Source of the DNA: Nitrosopumilus sp. BACL13 MAG-121220-bin23
GTDB lineage: Archaea; Thermoproteota; Nitrososphaeria; Nitrososphaerales; Nitrosopumilaceae
Reading direction: 5' to 3'
DNA: 37,827 bases
Assembly: GCA_001437625.1 (NCBI GenBank)
Contig: LIAL01000003.1
Span: 1-37,827, forward strand
The notes under the pieces were generated by a model. That model was not told where the DNA came from, ran no database searches, and was given only the letters and a program-made list of their open reading frames with translations. Positions 27,050 to 37,827 of this stretch are shown here, piece after piece. The first letter of the stretch is position 1. Each line of letters opens with the position of its first letter. Position numbers and translations under genes: made by a program.

Positions 27050-27601
27050 ATGGAGTATTGGACTACATATCCAAAAACAATTTCGTTTATGGACGGATTA
27101 AAACATAAAATTCAGGCAGATAACAAAAAAGGGGTAGAACAACTCCACATCGTTGTCAAAAAAAATTTTGAAGAGTTAATGAAAATATTTACAGCAGAGG
27201 GATTTACCAAGGTAAAATTAGAGCATAAGCAACCAGACCAAATTGGAAGTGGAATAAATTTGAAATTAAAAAAACCATGGGAGATGCATATTAGAATGGT
27301 GGATTTAAAAAAAGGTCGAATTGGAATTCATGCAGAAGTAGAGGTATCAAGGGATTATCTTCAACATTTGTTTTCACAAAGAACTCCAGTAATTTATGAA
27401 GTAGAAGAGATTTTAAAAAAATATCAAGTGGACTATAGTATTTGGCACGATAAAATAAAGAAAGACATTACAACGGTAATAGACAATTATAAAGTGAAAC
27501 TTGCAAATCCAGGAATTCCAGTATTTGCATGGAAACCAATGGTAGTGGTAATTGTAACTGTAATAGCATTATATGGTTGGAAATTTTTTAGTACCATTTG
27601 A
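27050..27601 (+). CDS. hypothetical tail-anchored membrane protein, 183 aa
   Basis: About 155-aa soluble domain followed by one C-terminal TM helix (PMVVVIVTVIALYGWKFFSTI). Confidence 0.7.
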   Translation: MEYWTTYPKTISFMDGLKHKIQADNKKGVEQLHIVVKKNFEELMKIFTAEGFTKVKLEHKQPDQIGSGINLKLKKPWEMHIRMVDLKKGRIGIHAEVEVSRDYLQHLFSQRTPVIYEVEEILKKYQVDYSIWHDKIKKDITTVIDNYKVKLANPGIPVFAWKPMVVVIVTVIALYGWKFFSTI

Positions 27602-27829
27602 TAATAATTAACATTATTACGGATTAATCAAATATTGTGAATAAATTATTAGAAGAAAAGATAAAGGATTCTAAATTTTAAAAAAAATAGGAATAATAAA
27701 AAAATAAACGTAGAGGGTTTGTGATAATTTGAATCAGGAATACAAACATTGTAGCTAATTTCAATTGGACCAGATCCACATTTTATTTTATAATATACAT
27801 TGCAAGTATTAGAATTCGAGAAAAATTAT

Positions 27830-28156
27830 CTAGATGCCGAGTGTTTCAGCTTTACTTAATTCAAGAAATACTTTATCCCCAACTGAAAGACCCATTTCTT
27901 TGTATTCATGCATTTCAAGTTTTAATTGAGTGACTCCTGATGGCATTCCCATACCACCTCCACCAGACATCATCTTGCTAAGGTCTTTCATCATATCATT
28001 CATGTTTGAAAATCCCATTACCTTTGGAGAGCCAAAAGCAGCAGGCGGGTTTTGATTTCCTCCCTTTAGTTCTTTTAGTGAGGATAGTGAAATTATAACA
28101 TAGGGGGCTCCATCAGGGGCTGAATCAATACTTTTTACAACAAATTCTTTCTTCAT
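27830..28156 (-). CDS. hypothetical protein with Met/Gly-rich segment
   Basis: MKKEFVVKSIDSAPDGAPYVIISLSSLKELKGG...NMNDMMKDLSKMMSGGGGMGMPSGVTQLKLEMHEYKEMGLSVGDKVFLELSK; likely start 28156. Confidence 0.7.
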   Translation of the reverse strand: MKKEFVVKSIDSAPDGAPYVIISLSSLKELKGGNQNPPAAFGSPKVMGFSNMNDMMKDLSKMMSGGGGMGMPSGVTQLKLEMHEYKEMGLSVGDKVFLELSKAETLGI

Positions 28157-28254
28157 AAGTAATAGAAAAGTCATATTTAGATAATTTTAATATTGTGAAT
28201 TGGAATTTAGACAGAAATTGAAGATTTAATTACAAATTTGAATAATTTGTAGTA

Positions 28255-28800
28255 TTGCCTGAGCCTTTAAAAACAAAATTAGAGTATTATGGAATCTCAC
28301 CTTGGGAAATAGAGGTTCTTTATGGATTTCTATATTCGAGATTTACAGTATTACAAGAAGAAATAGAAAATAATGATGAAAAGTTTGTGAGTTTTCTAAA
28401 TATAGATATCCCTTTAGAATTTAATGAAGCATTTTTCAAATGGTTTGATTTTAAACAATGGGAAAAAGTGAAAGATGTTTTAAAAGAATACAAACGGAGA
28501 AGGGGAAGTCGTAATGCATTAAAAATTAAAATAAATTTTGCAGGAAATCCAAAAATCATATTTACAATCGATGTAGTAGATAGACAGTGGTTTAACAATG
28601 CAATAGAAAAGATGGATTTTGTCATAGAACTATTACCACATCATCTTGATCCCAAAAAACTCCCAACAGGAGTTAGAGAAATTAATTACAAATTTGATGT
28701 GGAATTAATCAGATGGAAATTAGATATAGCAAAATCAAAAGACAAAGAATTTACATTCAAAGAAGATGTCTGGAAAGAAATTCAAAAAGAAATCAATTAA
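28255..28800 (+). CDS. hypothetical protein, 181 aa
   Basis: MPEPLKTKLEYYGISPWEIEVLYGFLYSRFTVLQEEIEN...; TTG start; no family recognised. Confidence 0.7.
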   Translation: MPEPLKTKLEYYGISPWEIEVLYGFLYSRFTVLQEEIENNDEKFVSFLNIDIPLEFNEAFFKWFDFKQWEKVKDVLKEYKRRRGSRNALKIKINFAGNPKIIFTIDVVDRQWFNNAIEKMDFVIELLPHHLDPKKLPTGVREINYKFDVELIRWKLDIAKSKDKEFTFKEDVWKEIQKEIN

Positions 28801-28809
28801 AAAACATAA

Positions 28810-31672
<2,863 letters not shown>

Positions 31673-31725
31673 AGATATTCACAAGCCTGTTTCAAATAAG
31701 AACCACATGGTAAATAATTAATCAA

Positions 31726-31872
31726 TTATCCACCTGTTGCTGCATCAAATAATGCACATTCACATTTATCACGTTCACCACAATAAGGACAGACACACAT
31801 ACATTTTTCAATAGAATTGCCACAGTCTACACAAATAGCAAATTCTTCTTCTTCTTCAATTTTTGAAGACAT
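31726..31872 (-). CDS. Cys-rich 48-aa zinc-ribbon-like peptide
   Basis: MSSKIEEEEEFAICVDCGNSIEKCMCVCPYCGERDKCECALFDAATGG; 8 Cys. Natural ATG at 31872; the ORF-track start (31956) overlaps the divergent gene. Confidence 0.7.
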   Translation of the reverse strand: MSSKIEEEEEFAICVDCGNSIEKCMCVCPYCGERDKCECALFDAATGG

Positions 31873-31924
31873 GATAATTATACAAAGAAATCGTATAAAT
31901 TGTTTGAGATAAATCTGAAGACTA

Positions 31925-32893
31925 GTGAAAGAAAAAATTTTACTTACAAGAAACATACATGATTTTGCATTAAAAGAGTTAAGAAAGAAATTCCAAGTTG
32001 AAATTCATAAAGGAAAAATACCCATATCTCAAAAAATATTAGAATCTAAAATTAAAGAAGTAGACGGTTTAATCTGTTTTCCATATGATAAAATAGATAA
32101 AGAGATAATGCAGTTAGCAAAAAAGCTCAAAGTAATCAGCACATACAGTGTTGGATATGATCATATAGATACACAATTTGCAAAAGAAAATAAAATTAGA
32201 GTTGGGTATACTCCAGAAGTTTTAACAGATGCAACTGCAAATATGGCATTTGCGTTATTACTTGATGTACTAAGAAGAATTTCAGAGGGAGATAGAATTA
32301 TCAGAAAAGGACAATGGAAGCAAATCTACGGAGCATATGATTATGTGGGATTGGACCTTCATGGGAAAACTTTAGGCATAATGGGTTTAGGTAGAATTGG
32401 AAAAATACTTGCTAAAAGAGCAAAGGCATTTGACATGAAAATTATATATCACAATAGAAAACAAATTTCTAAAACTGAGGAAAAAAAAATAGGAGTAAAA
32501 TACACTACATTTAAGAAATTAATTTCTCAAAGTGATATTATATCAATCCACGTGCCACATACAAAAGAAACTAACCAGATCTTTAATATGAAAATTTTTA
32601 GAAAAATGAAAAACACAGCATTTCTCATAAATACATCACGGGGTAAAGTAATAAATGAAAAAGATCTTGCAATAGCGTTAAAACAAAAAATTATTGCAGG
32701 TGCAGGATTAGACGTATTTGAGACAGAGCCGATAAATAAAAATCATCCATTTCTTAAATTAGAAAATATAGTATTAGCACCACACATAGGGAGTTCTACA
32801 AAAGAAACTAGATCTAAAATGTCTGAAATTACTATCAAAAATCTGATTCTAGGAATGAGCGGTAAAAAACCAATTTACTCCATAGGTTATTGA
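31925..32893 (+). CDS. D-2-hydroxyacid dehydrogenase (glyoxylate/hydroxypyruvate reductase-like)
   Basis: STYSVGYDHIDTQFAKENKIRVGYTPEVLTDATANMAFALLLDVLRRISEGD...GLDLHGKTLGIMGLGRIGKILAKRAKAF...INTSRGKVINEKDLAIALKQKIIAGAGLDVFETEP. GTG start. Confidence 0.92.
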   Translation: MKEKILLTRNIHDFALKELRKKFQVEIHKGKIPISQKILESKIKEVDGLICFPYDKIDKEIMQLAKKLKVISTYSVGYDHIDTQFAKENKIRVGYTPEVLTDATANMAFALLLDVLRRISEGDRIIRKGQWKQIYGAYDYVGLDLHGKTLGIMGLGRIGKILAKRAKAFDMKIIYHNRKQISKTEEKKIGVKYTTFKKLISQSDIISIHVPHTKETNQIFNMKIFRKMKNTAFLINTSRGKVINEKDLAIALKQKIIAGAGLDVFETEPINKNHPFLKLENIVLAPHIGSSTKETRSKMSEITIKNLILGMSGKKPIYSIGY

Positions 32894-33062
32894 TTATCAC
32901 GCGTAAGTGAAAGTTCAATAAAATGTTGAGTTTTTATATTGAAATTATAAAATATCAATAAGTTGAAAAAATTTAAACATACTAACGAAGAATTAGAATT
33001 AGCAAAAATAAAAACTGAAAAAGAGAAAAAGAGAAAAGAATTAGAAAACTAGTACTTTTTTG

Positions 33063-33091
33063 CTTGTCTTTTTCAGACAAGATTTTTTTTT
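33063..33091 (+). terminator. stem-loop CTTGTC-TTTTTCA-GACAAG followed by a T9 run
   Basis: 6-bp perfect stem at 33063-33068/33076-33081, 7-nt loop, poly-T 33083-33091, in a convergent intergenic region. Confidence 0.55.
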
Positions 33092-33464
33092 AAAATTTAA
33101 CTTTAGAAGAATACTTGTTATGTAATGAATCATAGAGTTCTTTTCTTGAAGAAATCAAAATTTTTGATTCATCATACATTTTTGTAAAAAATGCAGCAAT
33201 TATACGCTCATTATGTTTATCAAAAAATCTTACACTAAAACTAATTTTATCAGGCTTTTGTTCTTGGATAAATTCTGCTGAATCAATCATCTCAGAATTA
33301 ATGTGTATATGTGCAGGGCCATCATTATCACCAATTGTAATCCATTTTTCTTTTTGTCTAATACTAAGAGAAGCACTACGAATTTCGCAGGTTGCACCAA
33401 TATTTTTTGTGATTATCAATACGTCATCAATTTTAATTATATCAGATAATAGTTCAAAAAGCAA
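33090..33464 (-). CDS. hypothetical protein, 124 aa
   Basis: Clean ORF: MLFELLSDIIKIDDVLIITKNIGATCEIRSASLSIRQKEKWITIGDNDGPAHIHINSEMIDSAEF... Confidence 0.65.
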   Translation of the reverse strand: MLFELLSDIIKIDDVLIITKNIGATCEIRSASLSIRQKEKWITIGDNDGPAHIHINSEMIDSAEFIQEQKPDKISFSVRFFDKHNERIIAAFFTKMYDESKILISSRKELYDSLHNKYSSKVKF

Positions 33465-33488
33465 TAATCAATTAAGAAAAGCGAATTA

Positions 33489-33764
33489 TTAGAATTTTTT
33501 CATGTCAATTTGAACAAAATCATCAACATCACCATGAACACAGTCAGTTCCAATTGTTTTCACAGGAGTAAAGCTAATTTTTCCATTATGAATTTTGCCT
33601 TCATTTTGTAAAATTCCAAGTTTGCCAGATACAATGGATCGATGTTTCTGACAAGTTAATCCAAACATGTATTCATCTTTATCATCAACGATGGATACAA
33701 TAAATTCTGGAGGATTAACACATTGTTTCCCCTCCTCTGCAACTGAACATTTATCAGGCATCAT
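33489..33764 (-). CDS. hypothetical protein, 91 aa (Cys/His containing)
   Basis: MPDKCSVAEEGKQCVNPPEFIVSIVDDKDEYMFGLTCQKHRSIVSGKLGILQNEGKIHNGKISF... Confidence 0.65.
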   Translation of the reverse strand: MMPDKCSVAEEGKQCVNPPEFIVSIVDDKDEYMFGLTCQKHRSIVSGKLGILQNEGKIHNGKISFTPVKTIGTDCVHGDVDDFVQIDMKKF

Positions 33765-33841
33765 AATAAAATTGGAAATTATATCAGATATTAATCTTGA
33801 GTGATAGTAATTTAATATTCTTCAGTATAAATTAAAAATAA

Positions 33842-35152
33842 GTGAAAGACAATTTTGATTTAATAATAATTGGGGGTGGAATTTTAGGAACTTCTATTTC
33901 ATATTTTTTATCATTTCTAAATAAATCAAAAAAAATTGCAGTTATAGAACAGGAGTACAGGGTTGCACAACATACGAGTAGTAGAAATACTGGAAAAGTT
34001 CATGCACCATATCTATACAACCCTGAAAAGAAAAAATTGTTTTCTAAAACAGCATTTCACGGATATAACATGTGGGAACAGTATTGTAAATTAAAAAATA
34101 TTCCATTTAAAAAAGATGGAGTGATTGAAGTTGCAATAAATCAAAAAGACATCAAGGTTCTGGAAAAATATTGTAAGTGGGGAAAACAAAATGGTTTGGA
34201 AGATAGCGATATTGAATTACTGAACAAAGAAGAACTAAAAAAAATTGAACCAGAAATAAAATGTGAATCTGCATTATGTGTGCATAAAGATGCATCAACA
34301 GATTATTCATTGTGTACAAATGCAGTAATGCAGGATAGTAAAAGAAACAATACAAAATTTCTTGTAAATACAAGAGTTACAAAAATTGAAAAAAGTGAAA
34401 GGGGATGGACCCTAACATTAAATAAAAAAGATGAAATTCATACAAAATTTTTAATAAATGCTGCAGGTGGAGAGTCGATAAACATTGCACATCAATTAGA
34501 CATGGCTAAAAATTTAACAGATGTTCATTTTAGAGGAGAGTATTGGAAAGTTCCAAAAGAATACAACAATTTAACAAAAAAAAGTGTCTATTCTGTTCCT
34601 GAATTTACAGAATATCCATTTTTAGATCCTCATTGGATTATGAAAGTGAATGGAAGTTGTGAAATTGGGCCAAATGCAGTTCCAGTATTTAGCCCATACG
34701 GATATAATAAATCAGAAAATATAAAACAATTCATTCCAAAAATAATTGAAATGTTAGGATCAGGAGCAAGAAAAACAATTTTTGATAAACAATTTCAAAA
34801 ACTTGTAATGACAGAAATACAATCATCAATGTCAAAATCGGTAATGGTGAATAGAGTTAAGAAATTCTTACCAATAATAGATGAAAGTAAAATTACGCAA
34901 AAAGGAACTGCAGGAATTAGATCATCAGTTATTGATCAAGATGGAAAATTTATTCCAGATGTGATTTTACTTCAAGGCGACATGTCATTTCATATTTTAA
35001 ATTATAATTCACCAGGAGCCACAGGAGCACTACCATTTTCAGCACATGTGGTAAATCAATTACACAAAGCAGGTCTATTTGAAAATGAAAGTATGGAAGC
35101 ACAGTGTGGACCTTGGAAATTTAATGAAATCATAGAAAATCTAAATAAATAA
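33842..35152 (+). CDS. FAD-dependent oxidoreductase, L-2-hydroxyglutarate oxidase (LhgO)-like
   Basis: DLIIIGGGILGTSISYFLS (Rossmann), SSRNTGKVHAPYLYNPEKKKLFSKTAFHGYNMWEQYCKLKNIPFKKDGVIEVA, INAAGGES, HFRGEYWKVP, GPNAVPVFSPYGY. GTG start. Confidence 0.82.
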   Translation: MKDNFDLIIIGGGILGTSISYFLSFLNKSKKIAVIEQEYRVAQHTSSRNTGKVHAPYLYNPEKKKLFSKTAFHGYNMWEQYCKLKNIPFKKDGVIEVAINQKDIKVLEKYCKWGKQNGLEDSDIELLNKEELKKIEPEIKCESALCVHKDASTDYSLCTNAVMQDSKRNNTKFLVNTRVTKIEKSERGWTLTLNKKDEIHTKFLINAAGGESINIAHQLDMAKNLTDVHFRGEYWKVPKEYNNLTKKSVYSVPEFTEYPFLDPHWIMKVNGSCEIGPNAVPVFSPYGYNKSENIKQFIPKIIEMLGSGARKTIFDKQFQKLVMTEIQSSMSKSVMVNRVKKFLPIIDESKITQKGTAGIRSSVIDQDGKFIPDVILLQGDMSFHILNYNSPGATGALPFSAHVVNQLHKAGLFENESMEAQCGPWKFNEIIENLNK

Positions 35153-35154
35153 AA

Positions 35155-35256
35155 TGGCGCCGAGAGGGAGATTTGAACTCCCGTTCCCTTGCGAGAACGC
35201 GCTTTATGGTTAAACAATTTCCAGGCGCGCGCCCTACCAGGCTAGGCGACCTCGGC
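35155..35256 (-). tRNA. tRNA-Ser(GGA) with 15-nt intron and encoded CCA
   Basis: GCCGAGG...TCTCGGC-G-CCA; long variable arm TTCTC-GCAA-GGGAA; anticodon stem CGCGC/GCGCG with mature loop CTGGAAA after removing intron ATTGTTTAACCATAA (35204..35218, position 37/38). Confidence 0.88.
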
Positions 35257-35322
35257 AGAAGTCTTGCGACAATTCTATTTTATAAAATGTGATTATAAAT
35301 TGTATCATTGGTATATAGAAAA

Positions 35323-35769
35323 CTACTTCCAAATGCTCACGGTAGCTGATTTTTTAACAGTGTTTCCATCTGAATCAATTCCGTGTACAAATATTTTGTA
35401 AACACCAGCAGATACAAATTCACCATTATTTCTAATTTGATCCCATGAAAGAATAACTTCATCCATAGGATCAAGAGTAAAAGATACGGGAGGGTAGACA
35501 GGAGAATAAATTAGAATTCCAAACAAACCAGTAATGTTCAAATCACATGATGAATTCAAAAAAGTTAATGGATTAGTTCCAGAATTTATAATTTTAATTT
35601 CTATCAACTCATTTTGTTTAAAATCAAATTTTTCAGTAACTATAGAAATAGAAGAACCATCAACAAAAACTAATTGATTATTACTTTTATAATCAATTGT
35701 GTAAATACCAATTCCAAATCCAGAAATTATACCAACAACAATAAAAATAATGAGACTTTTTGCTAACAA
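35323..35769 (-). CDS. exported hypothetical protein with Ig-like/BsuPI-like beta domain
   Basis: N-terminal TM/signal (SLIIFIVVGIISGFGIGIY) then a beta-rich region (...FTLDPMDEVILSWDQIRNNGEFVSAGVYKIFVHGIDSDGNTVKKSATVSI). Confidence 0.65.
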   Translation of the reverse strand: MLAKSLIIFIVVGIISGFGIGIYTIDYKSNNQLVFVDGSSISIVTEKFDFKQNELIEIKIINSGTNPLTFLNSSCDLNITGLFGILIYSPVYPPVSFTLDPMDEVILSWDQIRNNGEFVSAGVYKIFVHGIDSDGNTVKKSATVSIWK

Positions 35770-35795
35770 TTCTTAGAAAATAAATTTAGGATGTT

Positions 35796-36797
35796 TTAAT
35801 CCTTTGGAGGAATAACTTTTGTTCTCCATTTTTTTGGATAAGTATTTGGAGCCATAATTATTCTCTTTGTAACAAATGCATATCCTTTAACAGCATCACG
35901 AATTTCTTCTTCGCTCATGGTTGCTTCAGCTAATGCAACAGCTTCACCTTTTTGCGTATAAATTGCAACGATATCACCTATTTTCAAATTGGATGATATT
36001 TTTAAAACTCCAGGAATTGCAAGTTGGGCACCATGGCACATTGCATCTACTGCAGAATCACGAATTACAACAGATTTTAATTCACTTAGTGCACGTTCAA
36101 CAGGTATTATCATTTTCATTAATTTAGTATCGTCTTTTTTTTCTTCCCAGACAGCAAATGCATCAGCCAATTCATGTAAGGTTACCAAACCATCTCTTTC
36201 ATGAAATTGATCAACTCGACTTCTTCTAAGTTCAATCATCGTTCCACCAGGTCCTAAAACTTCCCCAATATCATAGTATAATTTTCGAATATAGGTTCCA
36301 GCTTCACATAAAATTCTAGTTAAGAGTAGTCTTTCTTTTTGTTCAATAATTTCAAATTCATAGATAGCTCTAGTTCTTGTTTGTCTAACAACTGCAGAAC
36401 GTTGCGGAGGTTTTTGAAAAATTTCTCCAGTGAACATTTCAACAATACTAGCAAGTTTTTCTTTAGAAGGTAATGAATGAATTCTACCAAGTGCATGGTA
36501 TTCTTTTGGGCCTAAAAGTAAAACACCTAAAGCTTTAGTTGCCTCACCTAATCCCAAAGGTAAAACACCTGAAACCTGAGGATCCAAAGTTCCGCTATGG
36601 CCAATCTTTTCAAGTTTCAAAATACGTTTTGTCCAGGCTACAGTTTCATGGCTTGTAGGTCCAGGAGGTTTATCTAAAAGAATGATTCCGTTAGCCAAGA
36701 GTTGTTCAATAGTTCGTTTATCATAGTACACACCATAAGCATCGTCAGTAATATCCTGATCAATTTCAATTAGATTTTCAAGTTGTTTTAAAGTCAT
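35796..36797 (-). CDS. cbf5: tRNA/rRNA pseudouridine synthase Cbf5 (TruB family)
   Basis: GIILLDKPPGPTSHETVAWTKRILKLEKIGHSGTLDPQVSGVLPLGLGEATKAL...CEAGTYIRKLYYDIGE; C-terminal PUA domain. Confidence 0.93.
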   Translation of the reverse strand: MTLKQLENLIEIDQDITDDAYGVYYDKRTIEQLLANGIILLDKPPGPTSHETVAWTKRILKLEKIGHSGTLDPQVSGVLPLGLGEATKALGVLLLGPKEYHALGRIHSLPSKEKLASIVEMFTGEIFQKPPQRSAVVRQTRTRAIYEFEIIEQKERLLLTRILCEAGTYIRKLYYDIGEVLGPGGTMIELRRSRVDQFHERDGLVTLHELADAFAVWEEKKDDTKLMKMIIPVERALSELKSVVIRDSAVDAMCHGAQLAIPGVLKISSNLKIGDIVAIYTQKGEAVALAEATMSEEEIRDAVKGYAFVTKRIIMAPNTYPKKWRTKVIPPKD

Positions 36798-37354
36798 AGT
36801 AGTTTTCTCACACGTTCAGTGGTAATATCAATTACTTGTGGTGCTGTAAGATTATCAGTATCTATAATCACATCAAATACATCCTTATCTTCACCAAAAT
36901 TAAAATCATAAAGTTTTTTGTATAATGCCTTATTTTTATCAAAGCGAGACTTTGTAATTTCATATGCATTTTTAGAACTCATGTTATCTCTAGATTTCAT
37001 TCGCTGTGTACTACTTTCATGAGAACCATCCAACCATATTTTCACACCAGTATCAATTAACCAAGGTAGTGTATAACTTGTAATCACCATTCCACCTTGA
37101 TTAAAAATATCAGTTAATTTTTTATCTAAATTTTTATCAAATTCAGAATTTTGTTCACGCTGACTTAGAAACTTCATTCCTTCTTCAGTGTCCCACCAAT
37201 CATCGCCATCAGAGTTGAATCCATGTTCCTTAGCCATTTCTTTTAAAACATCTCCACCACTTAGATATTGTAAATTAAATTCTTTAGCTAAACCTTTAGC
37301 AACAGTTGTTTTTCCAACTGCAGGAGGACCAGATATAACAATAGATGTGGTCAA
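36794..37354 (-). CDS. cmk: cytidylate kinase
   Basis: IVISGPPAVGKTTVAKGLAKEFNLQYLSGGDVLKEMAKEHG...; 4-bp overlap with cbf5. Confidence 0.85.
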   Translation of the reverse strand: MTTSIVISGPPAVGKTTVAKGLAKEFNLQYLSGGDVLKEMAKEHGFNSDGDDWWDTEEGMKFLSQREQNSEFDKNLDKKLTDIFNQGGMVITSYTLPWLIDTGVKIWLDGSHESSTQRMKSRDNMSSKNAYEITKSRFDKNKALYKKLYDFNFGEDKDVFDVIIDTDNLTAPQVIDITTERVRKLL

Positions 37355-37794
37355 CCCATATCCATCGAAGTTTTAGTAAGTCTCATTATAATTCCACTAA
37401 ATGCAATAGAAGAAAGGAAATACCAAGCCCAAAGCATTAGATGGTTTTCTTTACCAAAACATACGTTTGTTGAATCCAAAGCTTGTGCTGCAGTACAAGT
37501 TAGTTGGAACATATCTCCAGGAATTACATTAAGTGAGATTGGAGAAATAGCTACTGTATATGTAAAGAGAGCTGGCAGTACGAGATAAAATATCAAAATT
37601 AGAGGAACAAAAGTAATCATCATTGGTCGCATATTCATTTGCATCATCTCCATAGACATTTTGTTCATGTACGAAGACTTTTTGCTCAGTTCTGCAGATT
37701 TTGCAGTGTCCTTTGCTCTCATTGCAGTCATTCGTTCTTTTTGCCATGCTTTAGTTTCCTTCATAATTCGTTTTAGTTTTGTTTGATCAACCAT
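37351..37794 (-). CDS. EMC3/TMCO1-like (DUF106, YidC-superfamily) membrane protein
   Basis: 147 aa; KRIMKETKAWQKERMTAMRAKDTAKSAELSKKSSYMNKMSMEMMQMNMRPMMITFVPLILIFYLVL; 3 TM helices. Confidence 0.82.
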   Translation of the reverse strand: MVDQTKLKRIMKETKAWQKERMTAMRAKDTAKSAELSKKSSYMNKMSMEMMQMNMRPMMITFVPLILIFYLVLPALFTYTVAISPISLNVIPGDMFQLTCTAAQALDSTNVCFGKENHLMLWAWYFLSSIAFSGIIMRLTKTSMDMG

Positions 37795-37827
37795 TTTTTT
37801 TCTAACTGCAGAATTGAAAATATTAAG

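Noticed and set aside
32963-33052. Short plus-strand TTG ORF (MKKFKHTNEELELAKIKTEKEKKRKELEN)
   Set aside because: Only 29 aa, low complexity (K/E rich); coding status cannot be supported without conservation or expression data.
37795-37827. Partial upstream gene at the right edge (possible adenylate kinase or SecY tail)
   Set aside because: Only 33 bp remain; more than one frame is open, so no gene can be supported.

Overview
AT-rich, gene-dense archaeal chromosome segment. Gene content suggests an ammonia-oxidizing Thaumarchaeota/Nitrososphaerota, Nitrosopumilus-like (inference from memory; no search was run). The window is mostly housekeeping: an exosome superoperon (SBDS, Rrp4, Rrp41, Rrp42, L37Ae, Pcc1, prefoldin beta, XPF-type nuclease); a Rpo3-L18e-L13-S9 operon; NAD kinase with Nob1; two complete tandem aconitase-family isomerases (archaeal-type and bacterial-type LeuCD); CofE; a 2-oxoacid:ferredoxin oxidoreductase; Cbf5, Cmk and an EMC3/TMCO1-like protein; and three tRNAs: Glu(CUC), Gly(GCC), and an intron-containing Ser(GGA). 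I see no CRISPR array, transposase, integrase or phage module. The points most worth a second look are: (1) a stand-alone PLD-like protein with an apparently degenerate HKD motif beside tRNA-Glu; (2) an NTase-fold orphan next to it; (3) a GT2 glycosyltransferase fused to a sensor-like extracytoplasmic domain; (4) two 48-aa Cys-rich peptides and one 35-aa zinc-finger peptide below the ORF-track cutoff or start-miscalled; (5) an EndA that seems to lack the catalytic His in the same window as an intron-containing tRNA; (6) tandem duplicate isomerases; (7) pervasive tail-to-tail 3' overlaps, including a CDS whose stop codon lies in the antisense of a tRNA T-loop. I did not find a clear new multi-gene defence or mobile system. 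Items 1-3 are the best leads.
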